DNA from: Marinobacter sp. S6332
GTDB taxonomy: Bacteria > Pseudomonadota > Gammaproteobacteria > Pseudomonadales > Oleiphilaceae
Assembly (NCBI RefSeq): GCF_023016045.1
Contig: NZ_JALKAP010000006.1
Span: 191,909 to 255,908 of the forward strand
Direction of reading: 5' to 3'
Length of the DNA stretch: 64,000 bases
Shown here: positions 33,983 to 43,027 of the stretch, in pieces
Position numbering within the stretch: position 1 is the stretch's first letter
Layout: each line of letters begins with the position of its first letter
Program-made: the position numbers and the translations under genes
The notes under the pieces: model-generated
Databases searched by the model: none
Seen by the model: the letters and a program-made list of their open reading frames with translations, nothing else
What the model was told of the DNA's origin: nothing

Positions 33983-34626
33983 GGGCGCAGGTTCAATGGG
34001 TCAATCAACCCAGCGGTCACTGCTATCCCTGTAACATCGGGCAGTCGTTCCGCACCCAGTCGCTTCATGACGCGCGCCCGGTAAAGATCAATCGTTTTGA
34101 CGCTCACTCCCAGTTGCTCAGCAATTTCCCTGCTGATATAGCCTTGCGCCATAGGTAGAAAAACATCTCGTTCGCGGCGCGTAAGTGCTGAGATGAGCGC
34201 ATCAGTTTGTTCGTCGCCCTGCTGCAGATTGTTGGAGTGCTGATGAGCTTCCAGCGCCTGTTGCACGCTGTCTAGCAATAGCTGCTCATTGAATGGCTTT
34301 TCAATGAAATCAAAGGCACCGGATTTAAAGGCCCGGACCACAATGGGCACATCGGCATGGCCAGAAACAAAAATAATCGGTAACTCAATACCACGCTTTT
34401 GCAGCTCCTCTTGAACATTTAGCCCGCCGAGGCCAGGCATTCTTACATCGAGCACTACGCAGCCTCCCTTGCTATGTTCCAGTGCATCAAGGAACTTTCG
34501 CCCGTCGCTATAAGCTCTTACGTTTAAACCGACAGACTCTAGTAGCCACTGAGTTGACTCCAGCATGCCAGCATCGTCATCAACAACGTAAACAGTGGGG
34601 GTGCCGGGTGTTGGTTGGTTACTCAT
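33979..34626 (-). CDS. FixJ/LuxR-type response regulator
   Basis: 215-aa transcription activator: receiver domain (about 10-125) with phosphoacceptor D60 in CVVLDVRMPG, acidic pocket DDD (16-18) and Lys in EKPFNE, then a LuxR-type helix-turn-helix (about 145-205, LTRRERDVFLPMAQGYISREIAEQLGVS). Its start overlaps the stop of the histidine kinase gene by 8 bases, so it is the kinase's partner. The pair is divergent from the acyl-CoA ligase gene, its probable target. Confidence 0.93.
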   Translation of the reverse strand: MSNQPTPGTPTVYVVDDDAGMLESTQWLLESVGLNVRAYSDGRKFLDALEHSKGGCVVLDVRMPGLGGLNVQEELQKRGIELPIIFVSGHADVPIVVRAFKSGAFDFIEKPFNEQLLLDSVQQALEAHQHSNNLQQGDEQTDALISALTRRERDVFLPMAQGYISREIAEQLGVSVKTIDLYRARVMKRLGAERLPDVTGIAVTAGLIDPLNLRP

Positions 34627-36097
34627 TAGGAGCAGTCTCCATGCTTTGTATACGTTTGTTTGCGGGTGCTGCCGGGAAACGACAGGTTAAGGTAAGGCCA
34701 CCTGTTGGAGCTGCCTGAGCGTCCAAAAAACCACCAAAGCCTTCAATAATCGAGCGGCTCATGGAAAGGCCGAGCCCCAGCCCCTGAGGTTTACTGGTGT
34801 AAAAAGGCTGGAACATTTGCCTGATTCCCTGCTCATCAAGGCCGGGGCCTTCGTCTGTTACATCAATCAGCGTTTCGCCTTCGCTGTTTATCGACGTTGA
34901 GATGATCAGACGGGAACCTTCGTTATCCCGTTGATTGGTATGCGCTTCGGCATTTGCTTCCATACCATTACGGATCAAATTGATCAGTACCTGCTCCAGC
35001 AACACCGGGTCAGCGATAATTGTTGGTTCGCACTTAGCAGGTGTGCAGATAATATCGACGTTGTTTTTGTCAGCCTCCCATTGGCAAAGGCGGGTGACAT
35101 TCATGATCGTTTCGTTTAGTTGGACAGCCGCTGTCCGCTTCTGACCTTTGCGCAGGAACGCGCGTAAGTGCTTGATGACTTCTGAAGCGCGATTGGCATG
35201 GTGGATAATTTTCTCAAGTCCGTCACCAACACGCTCAAGGTGTTCCGGGTGTGTGTCGGCATTTTTCAGATAGCGTTGGCTGGCGCTGGCAAAGTTGACG
35301 ATGGTTGCCAGAGGCTGGTTCATCTCGTGGGCAATGCTGGACGCTAACTCCCCAAGTGCAGCAAGCCGGGCAGTGCGGGCAAGCTCGTCGGCCAAACGGC
35401 GGTTGTTGTCTTCCGACGCTACCCTTGCCGTGATGTCTCTGGATACGCTGACCACCTCAACCACTGCGCCGGTATAGGTTTCTCTAATAGCCCGGCTTGC
35501 GATTTCGAACCAACGTTTACTCCCATCACGGTGGGTTAAGTCCAACGTCATGGTGGCATAGCCATCATCTCTCAAACGGTTGCGCGTCTCCGTTAGCTGT
35601 CGGGTGGCGCTGTCACTCTGAAAAATGTCCTCTAGTAACTTGCCCCTAAGCTCCTCTGGCCAATACCCAAGCAAGCGCCATGACGCCTGTGTTGCGTCGA
35701 TAAAGCGCCCATCCGGAGCATGCCGTGAAATTAGATCGGTGGTGTTTTCGGTGATTACCCGGTAGAGACGATTCGATCGGACGGCTTGCTCGTGGGTCAG
35801 AACGTCCGCGGTGGCATCCCGCCCCCGGGCGAGCACCTGGCCAGTTTGCAGGCAGGGAATAAACGTCCATTTCAGGATGGTGTGGTTGATTCGGGTTTCG
35901 ACATCTTCAATAGCTCGGGCTTGTTCCAGCGCGGCCTTAACCAAAGCCTGAACATTTGTTGGCAGCAGGCCAGAGGCGTTTGTCAGATCATGTTCTATCC
36001 ACAATTCCTTTGCCGCCAGATTGCCTTGTAAGACGTTCCCGAGCTTATCCAGCCTCAGCCCGGGTTGCGGGTCTGCATCTGACAAACTAATACTCAT
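34619..36097 (-). CDS. PAS-containing sensor histidine kinase
   Basis: 492-aa soluble-looking kinase without membrane segments. The N-terminal about 100 residues are of unknown fold, a PAS domain lies at about 115-235 (RLYRVITENTTDLISRHAPD...SWRLLGYWPEEL), HisKA holds H257 (SSIAHEMNQPLATIVNFASA), and HATPase_c spans about 360-485 (N box LINLIRNGMEA, GLGLGLSMSRSI). The architecture resembles FixL/DctS/TodS-type kinases. The cytoplasmic PAS would sense a small ligand or redox state. It is paired with the FixJ-type regulator downstream and divergent from the acyl-CoA ligase. Confidence 0.92.
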   Translation of the reverse strand: MSISLSDADPQPGLRLDKLGNVLQGNLAAKELWIEHDLTNASGLLPTNVQALVKAALEQARAIEDVETRINHTILKWTFIPCLQTGQVLARGRDATADVLTHEQAVRSNRLYRVITENTTDLISRHAPDGRFIDATQASWRLLGYWPEELRGKLLEDIFQSDSATRQLTETRNRLRDDGYATMTLDLTHRDGSKRWFEIASRAIRETYTGAVVEVVSVSRDITARVASEDNNRRLADELARTARLAALGELASSIAHEMNQPLATIVNFASASQRYLKNADTHPEHLERVGDGLEKIIHHANRASEVIKHLRAFLRKGQKRTAAVQLNETIMNVTRLCQWEADKNNVDIICTPAKCEPTIIADPVLLEQVLINLIRNGMEANAEAHTNQRDNEGSRLIISTSINSEGETLIDVTDEGPGLDEQGIRQMFQPFYTSKPQGLGLGLSMSRSIIEGFGGFLDAQAAPTGGLTLTCRFPAAPANKRIQSMETAPNE

Positions 36098-36129
36098 AGT
36101 GGCAACCGTATGTTTCGAAAAATGAGAGG

Positions 36130-36219
36130 TATAGTATTTGCACTATAATACGTTGGTGTAATTTCTAGTTTTCGTTCGATTTTATATTATTCTGACTATA
36201 AAAAGACTATGAGTAGTCT
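36130..36219. promoter_or_regulatory. Repeated ACTAT elements and inverted repeats between kinase and ligase genes
   Basis: TATAGT-ATTTGC-ACTATA (36130-36147) overlaps a perfect -10 box TATAAT (36144-36149). AGACTA-TGAG-TAGTCT (36204-36219) is a second inverted repeat, and GACTAT recurs at 36194 and 36205, 11 bases apart. No consensus -35 is seen before the -10, as expected for an activator-dependent promoter. The adjacent FixJ-type regulator is the natural candidate to bind here. Confidence 0.5.
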
Positions 36220-36289
36220 AACGATTTTGCTGAATACGCCACAAGAACAACAGTCTCACAGACGGCAGACTCACCGAGAGGAATACCCC

Positions 36290-37918
36290 ATGACCTCAAT
36301 CTTCGATCAGGGCCTTACGCCCCTTGATGCTAATTACGCAGTTCAATCGCCGATTGATTTTATCGAGCGCACAGCCAGCGTTTACCCGGACTATCCCGCT
36401 ATTATTCATGGGGCTATCCGCTATAACTGGGCCCAAACTTACGATCGCTCCCGGCGGCTTGCTTCGGCGCTGAAAGGCCGTGGTATTGATCGTGGGGACA
36501 CCGTGGCTGCCATGTTGCCAAATATTCCAGCCATGGTGGAGTGCCACTTCGGTGTGCCGATGATCGGCGCTGTTCTGAACACTCTGAATGTGCGCCTGGA
36601 TGCAGAGGCCATTGCATTTATGCTGGAGCACGGCGAAGCAAAAGCTGTTATTGCCGATCGCGAGTTTGGTGATGTGGTGCGCGATGCCGTCAGCCGCTTG
36701 GAAAACAAACCGCTGGTTATTGATGTGGACGATCCCGAATACGGTGAGGGTGTTCAGGTCAGTGACTTGGACTACGAAGCGTTTTTGCAGGAAGGTGATC
36801 CAAACTTCCAGTGGAGCTTTCCGGACAATGAGTGGGACGCCATATCGTTGAACTATACGTCCGGCACCACAGGCAACCCGAAAGGGGTGGTTTATCACCA
36901 TCGTGGCGCTTACATCAATGCCTTGGGTAATCAGGCTGTGTGGTCGATGGGAATGCACCCGGTGTACCTGTGGACTCTACCAATGTTCCACTGCAACGGT
37001 TGGTGCTTTCCATGGACAATTACTGCTATGGCAGGAACTCATGTTTGCTTGCGCAGAGTTGATCCAGAAAAAATACTACAGTTGATTCGCGACCATCAGG
37101 TTACACACATGTGCGGCGCACCCATCGTGCTGAACGCCTTGCTGAATGTACCTGCAGAATCTAAGGCTGGTATTGATCACGAAGTTCGTTCGATGACAGC
37201 TGGCGCTGCGCCCCCTGCCCAAGTGATAGGTGCGGTGGAGGAAATGGGCATCAAAGTGACTCATGTTTACGGCTTAACGGAAGTTTATGGCCCGGTGACC
37301 GTGTGCGCGTGGAAATCTGAGTGGGATGATCTGCCATTACATGATCGAGCGAAGATAAAAGCCCGCCAAGGCGTGCGCTATCACACCCTCGCGGGCACCA
37401 TGGTGGGCGATCCGAATACCATGGAAGCTGTGCCCAAAGATGGCAAAACCATTGGCGAGATATTCTTGCGCGGCAATACCGTTATGAAGGGTTATCTGAA
37501 AAACCCGAAAGCCACTGAGGAAGCCTTCCGTGGCGGCTGGTTCCATACGGGCGACCTAGCCGTATGGCACGAAGACGGTTATATGGAAATCAAGGATCGC
37601 CTGAAGGACATCATCATTTCTGGCGGTGAGAACATATCGACCATCGAAGTTGAAGATACGTTATATCGACACCCTGCTGTTCTTGAGGCCGCTGTTGTTG
37701 CGCGTCCAGACGAGAAATGGGGCGAGACGCCTTGCGCCTTTGTGACCCTGAAGCCAGAGGCCGGAGATGTGAGCGAGGAGGAGATTATTAACTTCTGCCG
37801 CGAGCATCTGGCTCGTTTTAAAGTACCCAAGACTATCGTTTTCTCGGAGCTGCCCAAAACCTCCACGGGCAAGATCCAGAAGTTCGTACTAAGGGATCAA
37901 GCCAAAGAGCTTCACTAA
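36290..37918 (+). CDS. Acyl-CoA ligase (AMP-forming), medium/short-chain DmdB-like
   Basis: 542-aa adenylate-forming enzyme that activates a carboxylic acid with ATP and CoA. The P-loop motif is YTSGTTGNPKGVVYHHRG, followed by YGLTEVYGP (A5), GWFHTGDLAV (A7) and the C-terminal LPKTSTGKIQKF with the catalytic lysine. The start ATG 36290 follows AGAGGA; an upstream ATG at 36209 adds only a non-homologous tail. Its overall look is that of ligases for medium-chain or branched acids, including the DMSP-pathway DmdB group; the actual acid is unknown. It is divergent from the two-component system and 98 bases upstream of an SLC23-type permease. Confidence 0.9.
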   Translation: MTSIFDQGLTPLDANYAVQSPIDFIERTASVYPDYPAIIHGAIRYNWAQTYDRSRRLASALKGRGIDRGDTVAAMLPNIPAMVECHFGVPMIGAVLNTLNVRLDAEAIAFMLEHGEAKAVIADREFGDVVRDAVSRLENKPLVIDVDDPEYGEGVQVSDLDYEAFLQEGDPNFQWSFPDNEWDAISLNYTSGTTGNPKGVVYHHRGAYINALGNQAVWSMGMHPVYLWTLPMFHCNGWCFPWTITAMAGTHVCLRRVDPEKILQLIRDHQVTHMCGAPIVLNALLNVPAESKAGIDHEVRSMTAGAAPPAQVIGAVEEMGIKVTHVYGLTEVYGPVTVCAWKSEWDDLPLHDRAKIKARQGVRYHTLAGTMVGDPNTMEAVPKDGKTIGEIFLRGNTVMKGYLKNPKATEEAFRGGWFHTGDLAVWHEDGYMEIKDRLKDIIISGGENISTIEVEDTLYRHPAVLEAAVVARPDEKWGETPCAFVTLKPEAGDVSEEEIINFCREHLARFKVPKTIVFSELPKTSTGKIQKFVLRDQAKELH

Positions 37919-37928
37919 CCTCCCAAAG

Positions 37929-37952
37929 GGCAGCGCCAACTCTGGCGCTGCC
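37929..37952 (+). other. Strong 10-bp hairpin between ligase and permease genes
   Basis: GGCAGCGCCA (37929-37938) pairs perfectly with TGGCGCTGCC (37943-37952) over a 4-base loop. No T run follows, so it is more likely an mRNA-stability or attenuating element than a full terminator. It lies 11 bases after the ligase stop. Confidence 0.55.
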
Positions 37953-38015
37953 GGATACCACACCACAATAACCTAATCGGGCACGCGCTGAGCGACTGTG
38001 CCGGGAGACTCTGTT

Positions 38016-39392
38016 ATGCAAATGTTCCATCGAAAAAACGGGGAAGAGCAGCCGTTCTGGTCTGCGGGTCCTTTCAAAATCCGCCTTCCTTTTGTGCATT
38101 ATCGCTGGGAATTTGCGGAAATGGTCCAAGCACTGATCATGTTTGTGGTTAGCTTGGCCATGATCCCTCTGCTGCAAAAATACCTCGGCGTGCCTTATGA
38201 CGTGGCACTTGCCTATGCGGTTATTTGCGGTATTGGCTTTATGCTACCGGCCTTGCTGGGGGTGCCACTGGTGCCGGGCTGGATCACGCCGGGTATTCCC
38301 GTTGTGTTGCTTTTTCTGAGTGACTTCGAGCCGGGCCCCGAGGCTATACAAGCGATGTTCGCCCTGCAGTTTTTGGTGTTTATTATCTTCTTGTTTCTGG
38401 GCGTTACCCGGTTGGGGAGCAAACTGGTTGATCTTATTCCCCGGTCTATGAAGGGCGGCATTATTATTGGTGCGGGTATCGCAGCTCTGATGGGCGAAAT
38501 TGAAGTAGGCGGTCGCGTGGCCAATACGCCTATATCGCTGATTGTTGGCGGCCTGGTTTGTTTGTATCTCATGTTTTCTGTGTCGTTCAAGGGCTTTGTT
38601 GAGAGCAACTCCTTTGCCCGCAAGATAGCCAACTACGGCATGGTGCCCGGTATGGTTGTGGCTATTCTCGTGGGTTTTGCCACAGGCGAATACGAAGTAC
38701 CGAATGTTGAGTGGGGCATCACCAAACCCGCTTTTGACGAGTTGTGGAACTATCTGCCGTTTACTGTCGGGTTCCCCGACCCCAAAGTCTTCCTGTATGC
38801 CATTCCGACCGCGGTCATCGCTTACATTATTGCCTTCGGTGATATTGTAGTGGGCCAGTCCCTGATGAACCGTGTGGATCACCTTCGTAAAGATGAGGAC
38901 ATCGACAACAGCATAGACCGTGTGCATTTGGTAACGGCCATCCGTAACGGCGGTCATGCTTTCTTTGCGCCTTACCCTGGGCTGGCTGGCCCAATTTGGA
39001 CCGCCGTAACCGCCACCATGGCTGAGCGTTACAAGTATGGCCGCAATGCCATGGACTCCATCTACAGTGGTGGCGGCACCTTCTGGATTACCGGCTTTAT
39101 TGCTCTGTTTATCTTACCGTTGGTGAGCTTTTTCCAGCCGGTATTACCCATTGCCTTGTCTTTGACGCTCTTGCTGACCGGCTACATCTGTTTAATGGTG
39201 GGTTTGGAACAGTTGGAAAATAACACTGAGCGGGGCATTGCTGGCACCATGGGTGTGGTATTGGCCGTCTATGGAGCGGGCTGGGGCCTTGGGACCGGAG
39301 TGGTACTCTACTTACTGATAGAGCGAACCAAACTGATTGGCTTTACTCCAGATCCCGAAGCGCCGGGTGTGGAAGAGGCAAGCAAGGATTGA
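38016..39392 (+). CDS. Solute carrier family 23-type (NCS2-like) permease
   Basis: Membrane transporter of about 458 aa with 12 to 14 hydrophobic segments. The N-terminal part (PLVPGWITPGIPVV, IIIGAGIAALMGEIEVGG) and the central acidic helix motif (AFGDIVVGQSLMNRV) are consistent with the NCS2/SLC23 superfamily, though the purine-permease signatures are not obvious. ATG 38016 has GGGAGA at about 8 bases, better than GTG at 37998. It follows the acyl-CoA ligase in the same direction and ends before a perfect terminator. It may import the acid that the ligase activates, which is inference from order only. Confidence 0.75.
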   Translation: MQMFHRKNGEEQPFWSAGPFKIRLPFVHYRWEFAEMVQALIMFVVSLAMIPLLQKYLGVPYDVALAYAVICGIGFMLPALLGVPLVPGWITPGIPVVLLFLSDFEPGPEAIQAMFALQFLVFIIFLFLGVTRLGSKLVDLIPRSMKGGIIIGAGIAALMGEIEVGGRVANTPISLIVGGLVCLYLMFSVSFKGFVESNSFARKIANYGMVPGMVVAILVGFATGEYEVPNVEWGITKPAFDELWNYLPFTVGFPDPKVFLYAIPTAVIAYIIAFGDIVVGQSLMNRVDHLRKDEDIDNSIDRVHLVTAIRNGGHAFFAPYPGLAGPIWTAVTATMAERYKYGRNAMDSIYSGGGTFWITGFIALFILPLVSFFQPVLPIALSLTLLLTGYICLMVGLEQLENNTERGIAGTMGVVLAVYGAGWGLGTGVVLYLLIERTKLIGFTPDPEAPGVEEASKD

Positions 39393-39443
39393 AGTTTTGG
39401 CCTCCGGCTTCAGTTGGAGGCAGTTTAGAGTCTGTGTGTCTTT

Positions 39444-39470
39444 GGGAGGCGAAATGCCTCCCCTTTTTTT
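39444..39470 (+). terminator. Rho-independent terminator after the permease
   Basis: GGGAGGC (39444-39450) pairs perfectly with GCCTCCC (39456-39462) over a 5-base loop, followed by seven T residues (39464-39470). Confidence 0.9.
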
Positions 39471-39623
39471 GCCTGTAACTTTTGAATGACAGTGTGTCAT
39501 TTTGTGACAACCTGTCCGTTTTTCTGGCTTGCCCCTTTCTTCTGCCTTGCTCCCGGTACTAAACTGCCTATATTGATGATTTTTTGCTCACTGCTCAAAA
39601 GACATAATAAAAAGGAGGCAGTT

Positions 39624-40454
39624 ATGACAATAAGCTCTACCCCCGATGGCGTGTCCGTTAAACCACGGCACCTGCACTTTGATGTCAGCGAAGATCTAAA
39701 AACGCTCTGGCATGGCGATGATGCATTCCGTACCGCGTTTTTCAATGCCTTGTCGCTCCAGTTTCCGGATGGCGAACAGCAGTTTATCAATGCAGTTAGG
39801 CTATATCGGGACAAAATTGAGGACCCGAAACTCAAGGCCGAGATTCGTGGGTTTATTGGTCAGGAAGCCTTACATAGCCGGGAGCACAAAGCTTACAACG
39901 AGGCTTTGAAAGCGCGCGGTTATGATATTGATAGGCTCGACCAACGTTTTCGCAAGCACATGGAGTGGGTTGGAAAGCTTCCACCCAGTCGGCAGCTGGC
40001 GGGCACTTGCGGTGCCGAGCATTACACGGCGGTGCTGGCGAATGCCATTCTCAGCCACCCCGAATGGTTAGAGGGTGCAACGCCGGTTATGGCGCAACTC
40101 TGGCGTTGGCATGCCATCGAAGAAACCGAGCACAAGTCGGTGGCGTTTGATGTTTACCGGGTGTGTGTGGGAAATGAGCGCTTAAGGCGGATTATTTTTC
40201 TATTTGTGACTTGGAACTTTTTTAAATACACCTTTCTGAATACCTGCAGCCTACTAAAAACAGACGGCAAGTTTTGGAGCCTTCGTACTTGGGCTGGCGG
40301 GCTGAATTTTCTGTGGGGAAAACCCGGCATTTTACGCCAATGTTTGCCTGAGTTTTTGGCATATTTCCGCAAAGGTTTTCACCCGTGGCAGCAGGACAAC
40401 AGAGCGCTTTTGGAGAAAAATCTGCAGGAGTTGGATACGGGAGGCGTGGCATGA
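39624..40454 (+). CDS. Metal-dependent hydrolase family protein (PF10118)
   Basis: 276-aa soluble protein of the predicted metal-dependent hydrolase family. It has the characteristic His/Glu-rich helices: GQEALHSREHKAYNEAL, CGAEHYTAVLANAIL and WRWHAIEETEHKSVAFDVY, a ferritin-like set of metal ligands (E, H, E, E-x2-H). ATG 39624 follows AAGGAGG at 5-6 bases; the longer frame starting at 39486 has no ribosome site. The function is unproven in the family. Its stop overlaps the DegV start by 4 bases (ATGA), so they form an operon. Confidence 0.85.
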   Translation: MTISSTPDGVSVKPRHLHFDVSEDLKTLWHGDDAFRTAFFNALSLQFPDGEQQFINAVRLYRDKIEDPKLKAEIRGFIGQEALHSREHKAYNEALKARGYDIDRLDQRFRKHMEWVGKLPPSRQLAGTCGAEHYTAVLANAILSHPEWLEGATPVMAQLWRWHAIEETEHKSVAFDVYRVCVGNERLRRIIFLFVTWNFFKYTFLNTCSLLKTDGKFWSLRTWAGGLNFLWGKPGILRQCLPEFLAYFRKGFHPWQQDNRALLEKNLQELDTGGVA

Positions 40455-41401
40455 AGGTAGGGCTGATCATCGATTCTGCTTGCGATTTACCTTACGAGTT
40501 CAGCCGCAAGCATGACTTGTTTATTCTCCCGGTGACGGCCGTTATTGATGGTGAGACATATATCGACGAGCATGACCCTGTAAGAACCCAAGAGTTTTAT
40601 CAGAGCGGGTTGTTGCAAAAAGGCCACCATGCCGAAACCCACGCGTTTTCCACTGAGCAGATCCATGACCTGTTCATGCAAAAAATTGTTCCTCAGTTTG
40701 ATGTCGCCATTTGTGAGACGGTGACCCGCAGCAGAAGTTTGGTTTTTCAGAATGCCTCAGAAGCCATGAATAGCGTGATGGCTAATTACGAGCAGGCGCG
40801 TGCGGCTTCCGGCCGCGAAGGTAAGTTTTCGATGAGAGTGATTGATAGTAAGCAGATCTTTGCGGGGCAGGGGTTGCTGGCGGCTCATACGCTCAAGCTC
40901 ATCGGTCAAAAACTCTCCAAGAATGCATTGCGGAACGAGGTAGAAAGGTTCTCGGACAAAATATTTACCTGCGTAATTCCTCGGGATCTCCATTACATTC
41001 GCGAGCGCGCCAGACGCCGTGGCGACAAGAGCATATCCGGCGTTGTGGCTTTTTTGGGTAAAGCTTTGAACATTACCCCGGTCATTTTTGGTCAGGGCGT
41101 GGAGGGCCAGCCGGTTGCGAAAACCCGCAGTTTCGATATGGCGGTAGAGAAAGTAATGAACTACGCCACTGCAAGAGTTGAAGCCGGGCTACTTACACCC
41201 TACGTAAGCTTGTCTTGCAGTCTGAGCTGGACGGAGATTGAAGATCTGCCCGGCCTTAATCAGCTTAGAAATGCTTGTGAAAAAAGCGGTGTTGAGTTGT
41301 TGCTTTCACAAATGGGCATCACCAGCAGTATTTATGTTGGGCCCGGCAGTCTGTGCTTGGCGCTGGCGGCAGAGCCGCATAATTTCAGTGATTTTCAATA
41401 A
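40451..41401 (+). CDS. DegV family fatty-acid-binding protein
   Basis: 316-aa two-domain DegV protein, which binds a fatty acid and acts as the carrier subunit of fatty-acid kinase in firmicutes. The start MKVGLIIDSACDLPYEF is the family's N-terminus and coincides with the ATGA overlap with the upstream gene. IDSKQIFAGQGLLAAH corresponds to the conserved second-domain motif. No FakA kinase is adjacent. Some proteobacterial members are longer but lack known partners. The partnership with the metal-dependent hydrolase upstream suggests a lipid-related task, which is inference. Confidence 0.88.
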   Translation: MKVGLIIDSACDLPYEFSRKHDLFILPVTAVIDGETYIDEHDPVRTQEFYQSGLLQKGHHAETHAFSTEQIHDLFMQKIVPQFDVAICETVTRSRSLVFQNASEAMNSVMANYEQARAASGREGKFSMRVIDSKQIFAGQGLLAAHTLKLIGQKLSKNALRNEVERFSDKIFTCVIPRDLHYIRERARRRGDKSISGVVAFLGKALNITPVIFGQGVEGQPVAKTRSFDMAVEKVMNYATARVEAGLLTPYVSLSCSLSWTEIEDLPGLNQLRNACEKSGVELLLSQMGITSSIYVGPGSLCLALAAEPHNFSDFQ

Positions 41402-41538
41402 TAGCCTCAACTGCGGCAGGTACTGGCCCGGCCGCAGCAAGTCGACCGCATTTATGGCGAACCCGTCTTTAATCTCTTCGTGTTAGCCTCCCGGTATCCA
41501 GTTCAAGTTAAGCTGAGTTTCATCATAACAACAGGGCC

Positions 41539-42582
41539 GTGAATACCATGAGCAAGGATAAAATCGATCCAGCCAGTCAACTGCTGGAATTGCACGTGAA
41601 GCACGAAGTTGCCTCACTAAAAGGCGCTAAACTCCGCAAGTTTCTCAATCAGGAGGTTAGCGAGATTCTCGACCACGCAGGCACTATCACGCTGAATCGC
41701 ATAGCCTCGAAAAAACAGGTGATGGAGACCATTCAGCGGGTTGTTGTGGACATGGAATTGGATGCTGGCATCCCTGAGCTGGCGGGTGAGATGGCCACCG
41801 AGGTGCTCAATGCACCGGTTCAGGCAAACACGGTATTGAGTGACATTATCACCCGTGAGCAAGCCACGGGCTTTGTGGAAGAAATGCTTGAGTTGCGCCA
41901 GCAGCGCGAACGGATAATCAGCGAAATCATGGCTCACCCGGTCTATCAGGAGCTGGTTTCAAATGTGGTCTATCAGGGCATTGTTAACTATCTCTATGAA
42001 GACAACCTGATCACCAAATCGGTACCCGGTGTTGGGTCCATGATGAAGTTTGGTAAGCGCATGGCTAACAAAGCCGTGCCCGGGCTGGATGAAACCTTTG
42101 AACGCAGACTAAAAGCTTGGCTTTCCGATAGTTTGCCGGGGCTGATTAATCGCAGTGAGCAGTTCCTACAGCGCGCACTTTCCGATGATGAAGTGCGGGA
42201 TACGGTTATGGCAGCTTGGGTTGCTGTAGAGGATCGCACGGTTGGCGAGCTTCGCGAAGGCCTTGGCGATGTTGAGCTGCAAGCATTTGTGGTGCTGGGC
42301 TATGAATTCTGGCTACAGTTCCGGAAAACAGCCTACTTTCAAGGCTGTGCTCAGGCAGTGGTTGCGCACCTGTTTGTGAAATACGGTGATCGACCACTGA
42401 CCGACCTGCTTGGTGATCTGGGTGTTACCCGCGAGGTGATTATTGCTGAGGTGGACGCCTGGGCTATCCCTGTAATTGGCCTGCTGCAAGAAGAAGGTTA
42501 TATTGAAGCGCTCGTGCGCAGGAGACTATCGACTTTTTATAAATCCGCTGCGGCACGCAAAATACTGGAGCCGTCTGCTTAA
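41539..42582 (+). CDS. Conserved-looking unknown protein (347 aa)
   Basis: Mostly helical, charged protein with no signal peptide, no long membrane helix and no motif I recognise. It has an N-terminal region (about 20-110) rich in Glu and Val, a hydrophobic patch at about 145-165 (ELVSNVVYQGIVNYLY) followed by a basic stretch (KFGKRMANKAVPGLDE), and a C-terminal half with several Trp. GTG 41539 and ATG 41548 are both possible starts; the AGGG site fits neither perfectly. It is monocistronic and followed by a bidirectional terminator. The regular codon use and long open frame make it a real gene. Confidence 0.7.
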   Translation: MNTMSKDKIDPASQLLELHVKHEVASLKGAKLRKFLNQEVSEILDHAGTITLNRIASKKQVMETIQRVVVDMELDAGIPELAGEMATEVLNAPVQANTVLSDIITREQATGFVEEMLELRQQRERIISEIMAHPVYQELVSNVVYQGIVNYLYEDNLITKSVPGVGSMMKFGKRMANKAVPGLDETFERRLKAWLSDSLPGLINRSEQFLQRALSDDEVRDTVMAAWVAVEDRTVGELREGLGDVELQAFVVLGYEFWLQFRKTAYFQGCAQAVVAHLFVKYGDRPLTDLLGDLGVTREVIIAEVDAWAIPVIGLLQEEGYIEALVRRRLSTFYKSAAARKILEPSA

Positions 42583-42628
42583 GGCCTGCTGGGTTTTATC
42601 AGTTCTCAGTTAGCTATTTAGAGCGCAC

Positions 42629-42670
42629 AAACAAAAAAGGGAAGCCGTTAACGGCCTCCCTTTTTTGTTT
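42629..42670. terminator. Bidirectional terminator
   Basis: A symmetrical hairpin with AAAAAAGGGA on one side and TCCCTTTTTT on the other (stem interior GCCGT/ACGGC, one mismatch) lies between the 347-aa gene and fdxA, which converge on it. It can terminate transcripts from both sides. Confidence 0.88.
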
Positions 42671-42703
42671 AGACCCTACGGGTACCGCATGGCCTGATTG
42701 TGA

Positions 42704-43027
42704 TCATTTTTCCAGATACTGGAGTTTGTTGGGCTTGCCATCCCACTCTTCGGCTTCTGGAAGCGGATCTTTCTTTTCTGTGATGTTGGGCCACTTGCCC
42801 GCCAGATCGGCGTTAATCTCAACAAACTCAACCTGATCGGCTGGCAACTCATCTTCTGAGAAGATCGCTTCGGCCGGGCACTCGGGTTCACACAGAGCAC
42901 AATCGATACACTCGTCCGGGTCGATTACCAGAAAGTTTGGCCCTTCATAGAAACAATCTACCGGGCATACTTCCACGCAGTCTGTGTATTTGCACTTGAT
43001 GCAGTTATCGGTAACGATAAACGCCAT
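42704..43027 (-). CDS. fdxA: 7Fe ferredoxin FdxA
   Basis: 107-aa 3Fe-4S/4Fe-4S ferredoxin, an electron carrier. The N-terminal cysteines [17 protein letters not shown] and the second set [12 protein letters not shown] match FdxA. The tail [15 protein letters not shown] is also family-typical. AGGGATC precedes the ATG. It lies just downstream of mutS on the same strand (147 bases), a gene order found in several pseudomonads and relatives. Confidence 0.96.
   Translation of the reverse strand: MAFIVTDNCIKCKYTDCVEVCPVDCFYEGPNFLVIDPDECIDCALCEPECPAEAIFSEDELPADQVEFVEINADLAGKWPNITEKKDPLPEAEEWDGKPNKLQYLEK

Noticed and set aside
36296-36958. 220-codon minus-strand ORF inside the acyl-CoA ligase
   Set aside because: Overlaps the ligase P-loop region antisense; no recognisable domain.
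38244-38957. 237-codon minus-strand ORF inside the SLC23-type permease
   Set aside because: Gln/His/Asn-rich, the typical antisense of hydrophobic codons.
41411-41437. CTGCGGC/GCCGCAG hairpin after the DegV gene
   Set aside because: Perfect 7-bp stem but a 13-base loop and no T run, so not supported as a terminator.
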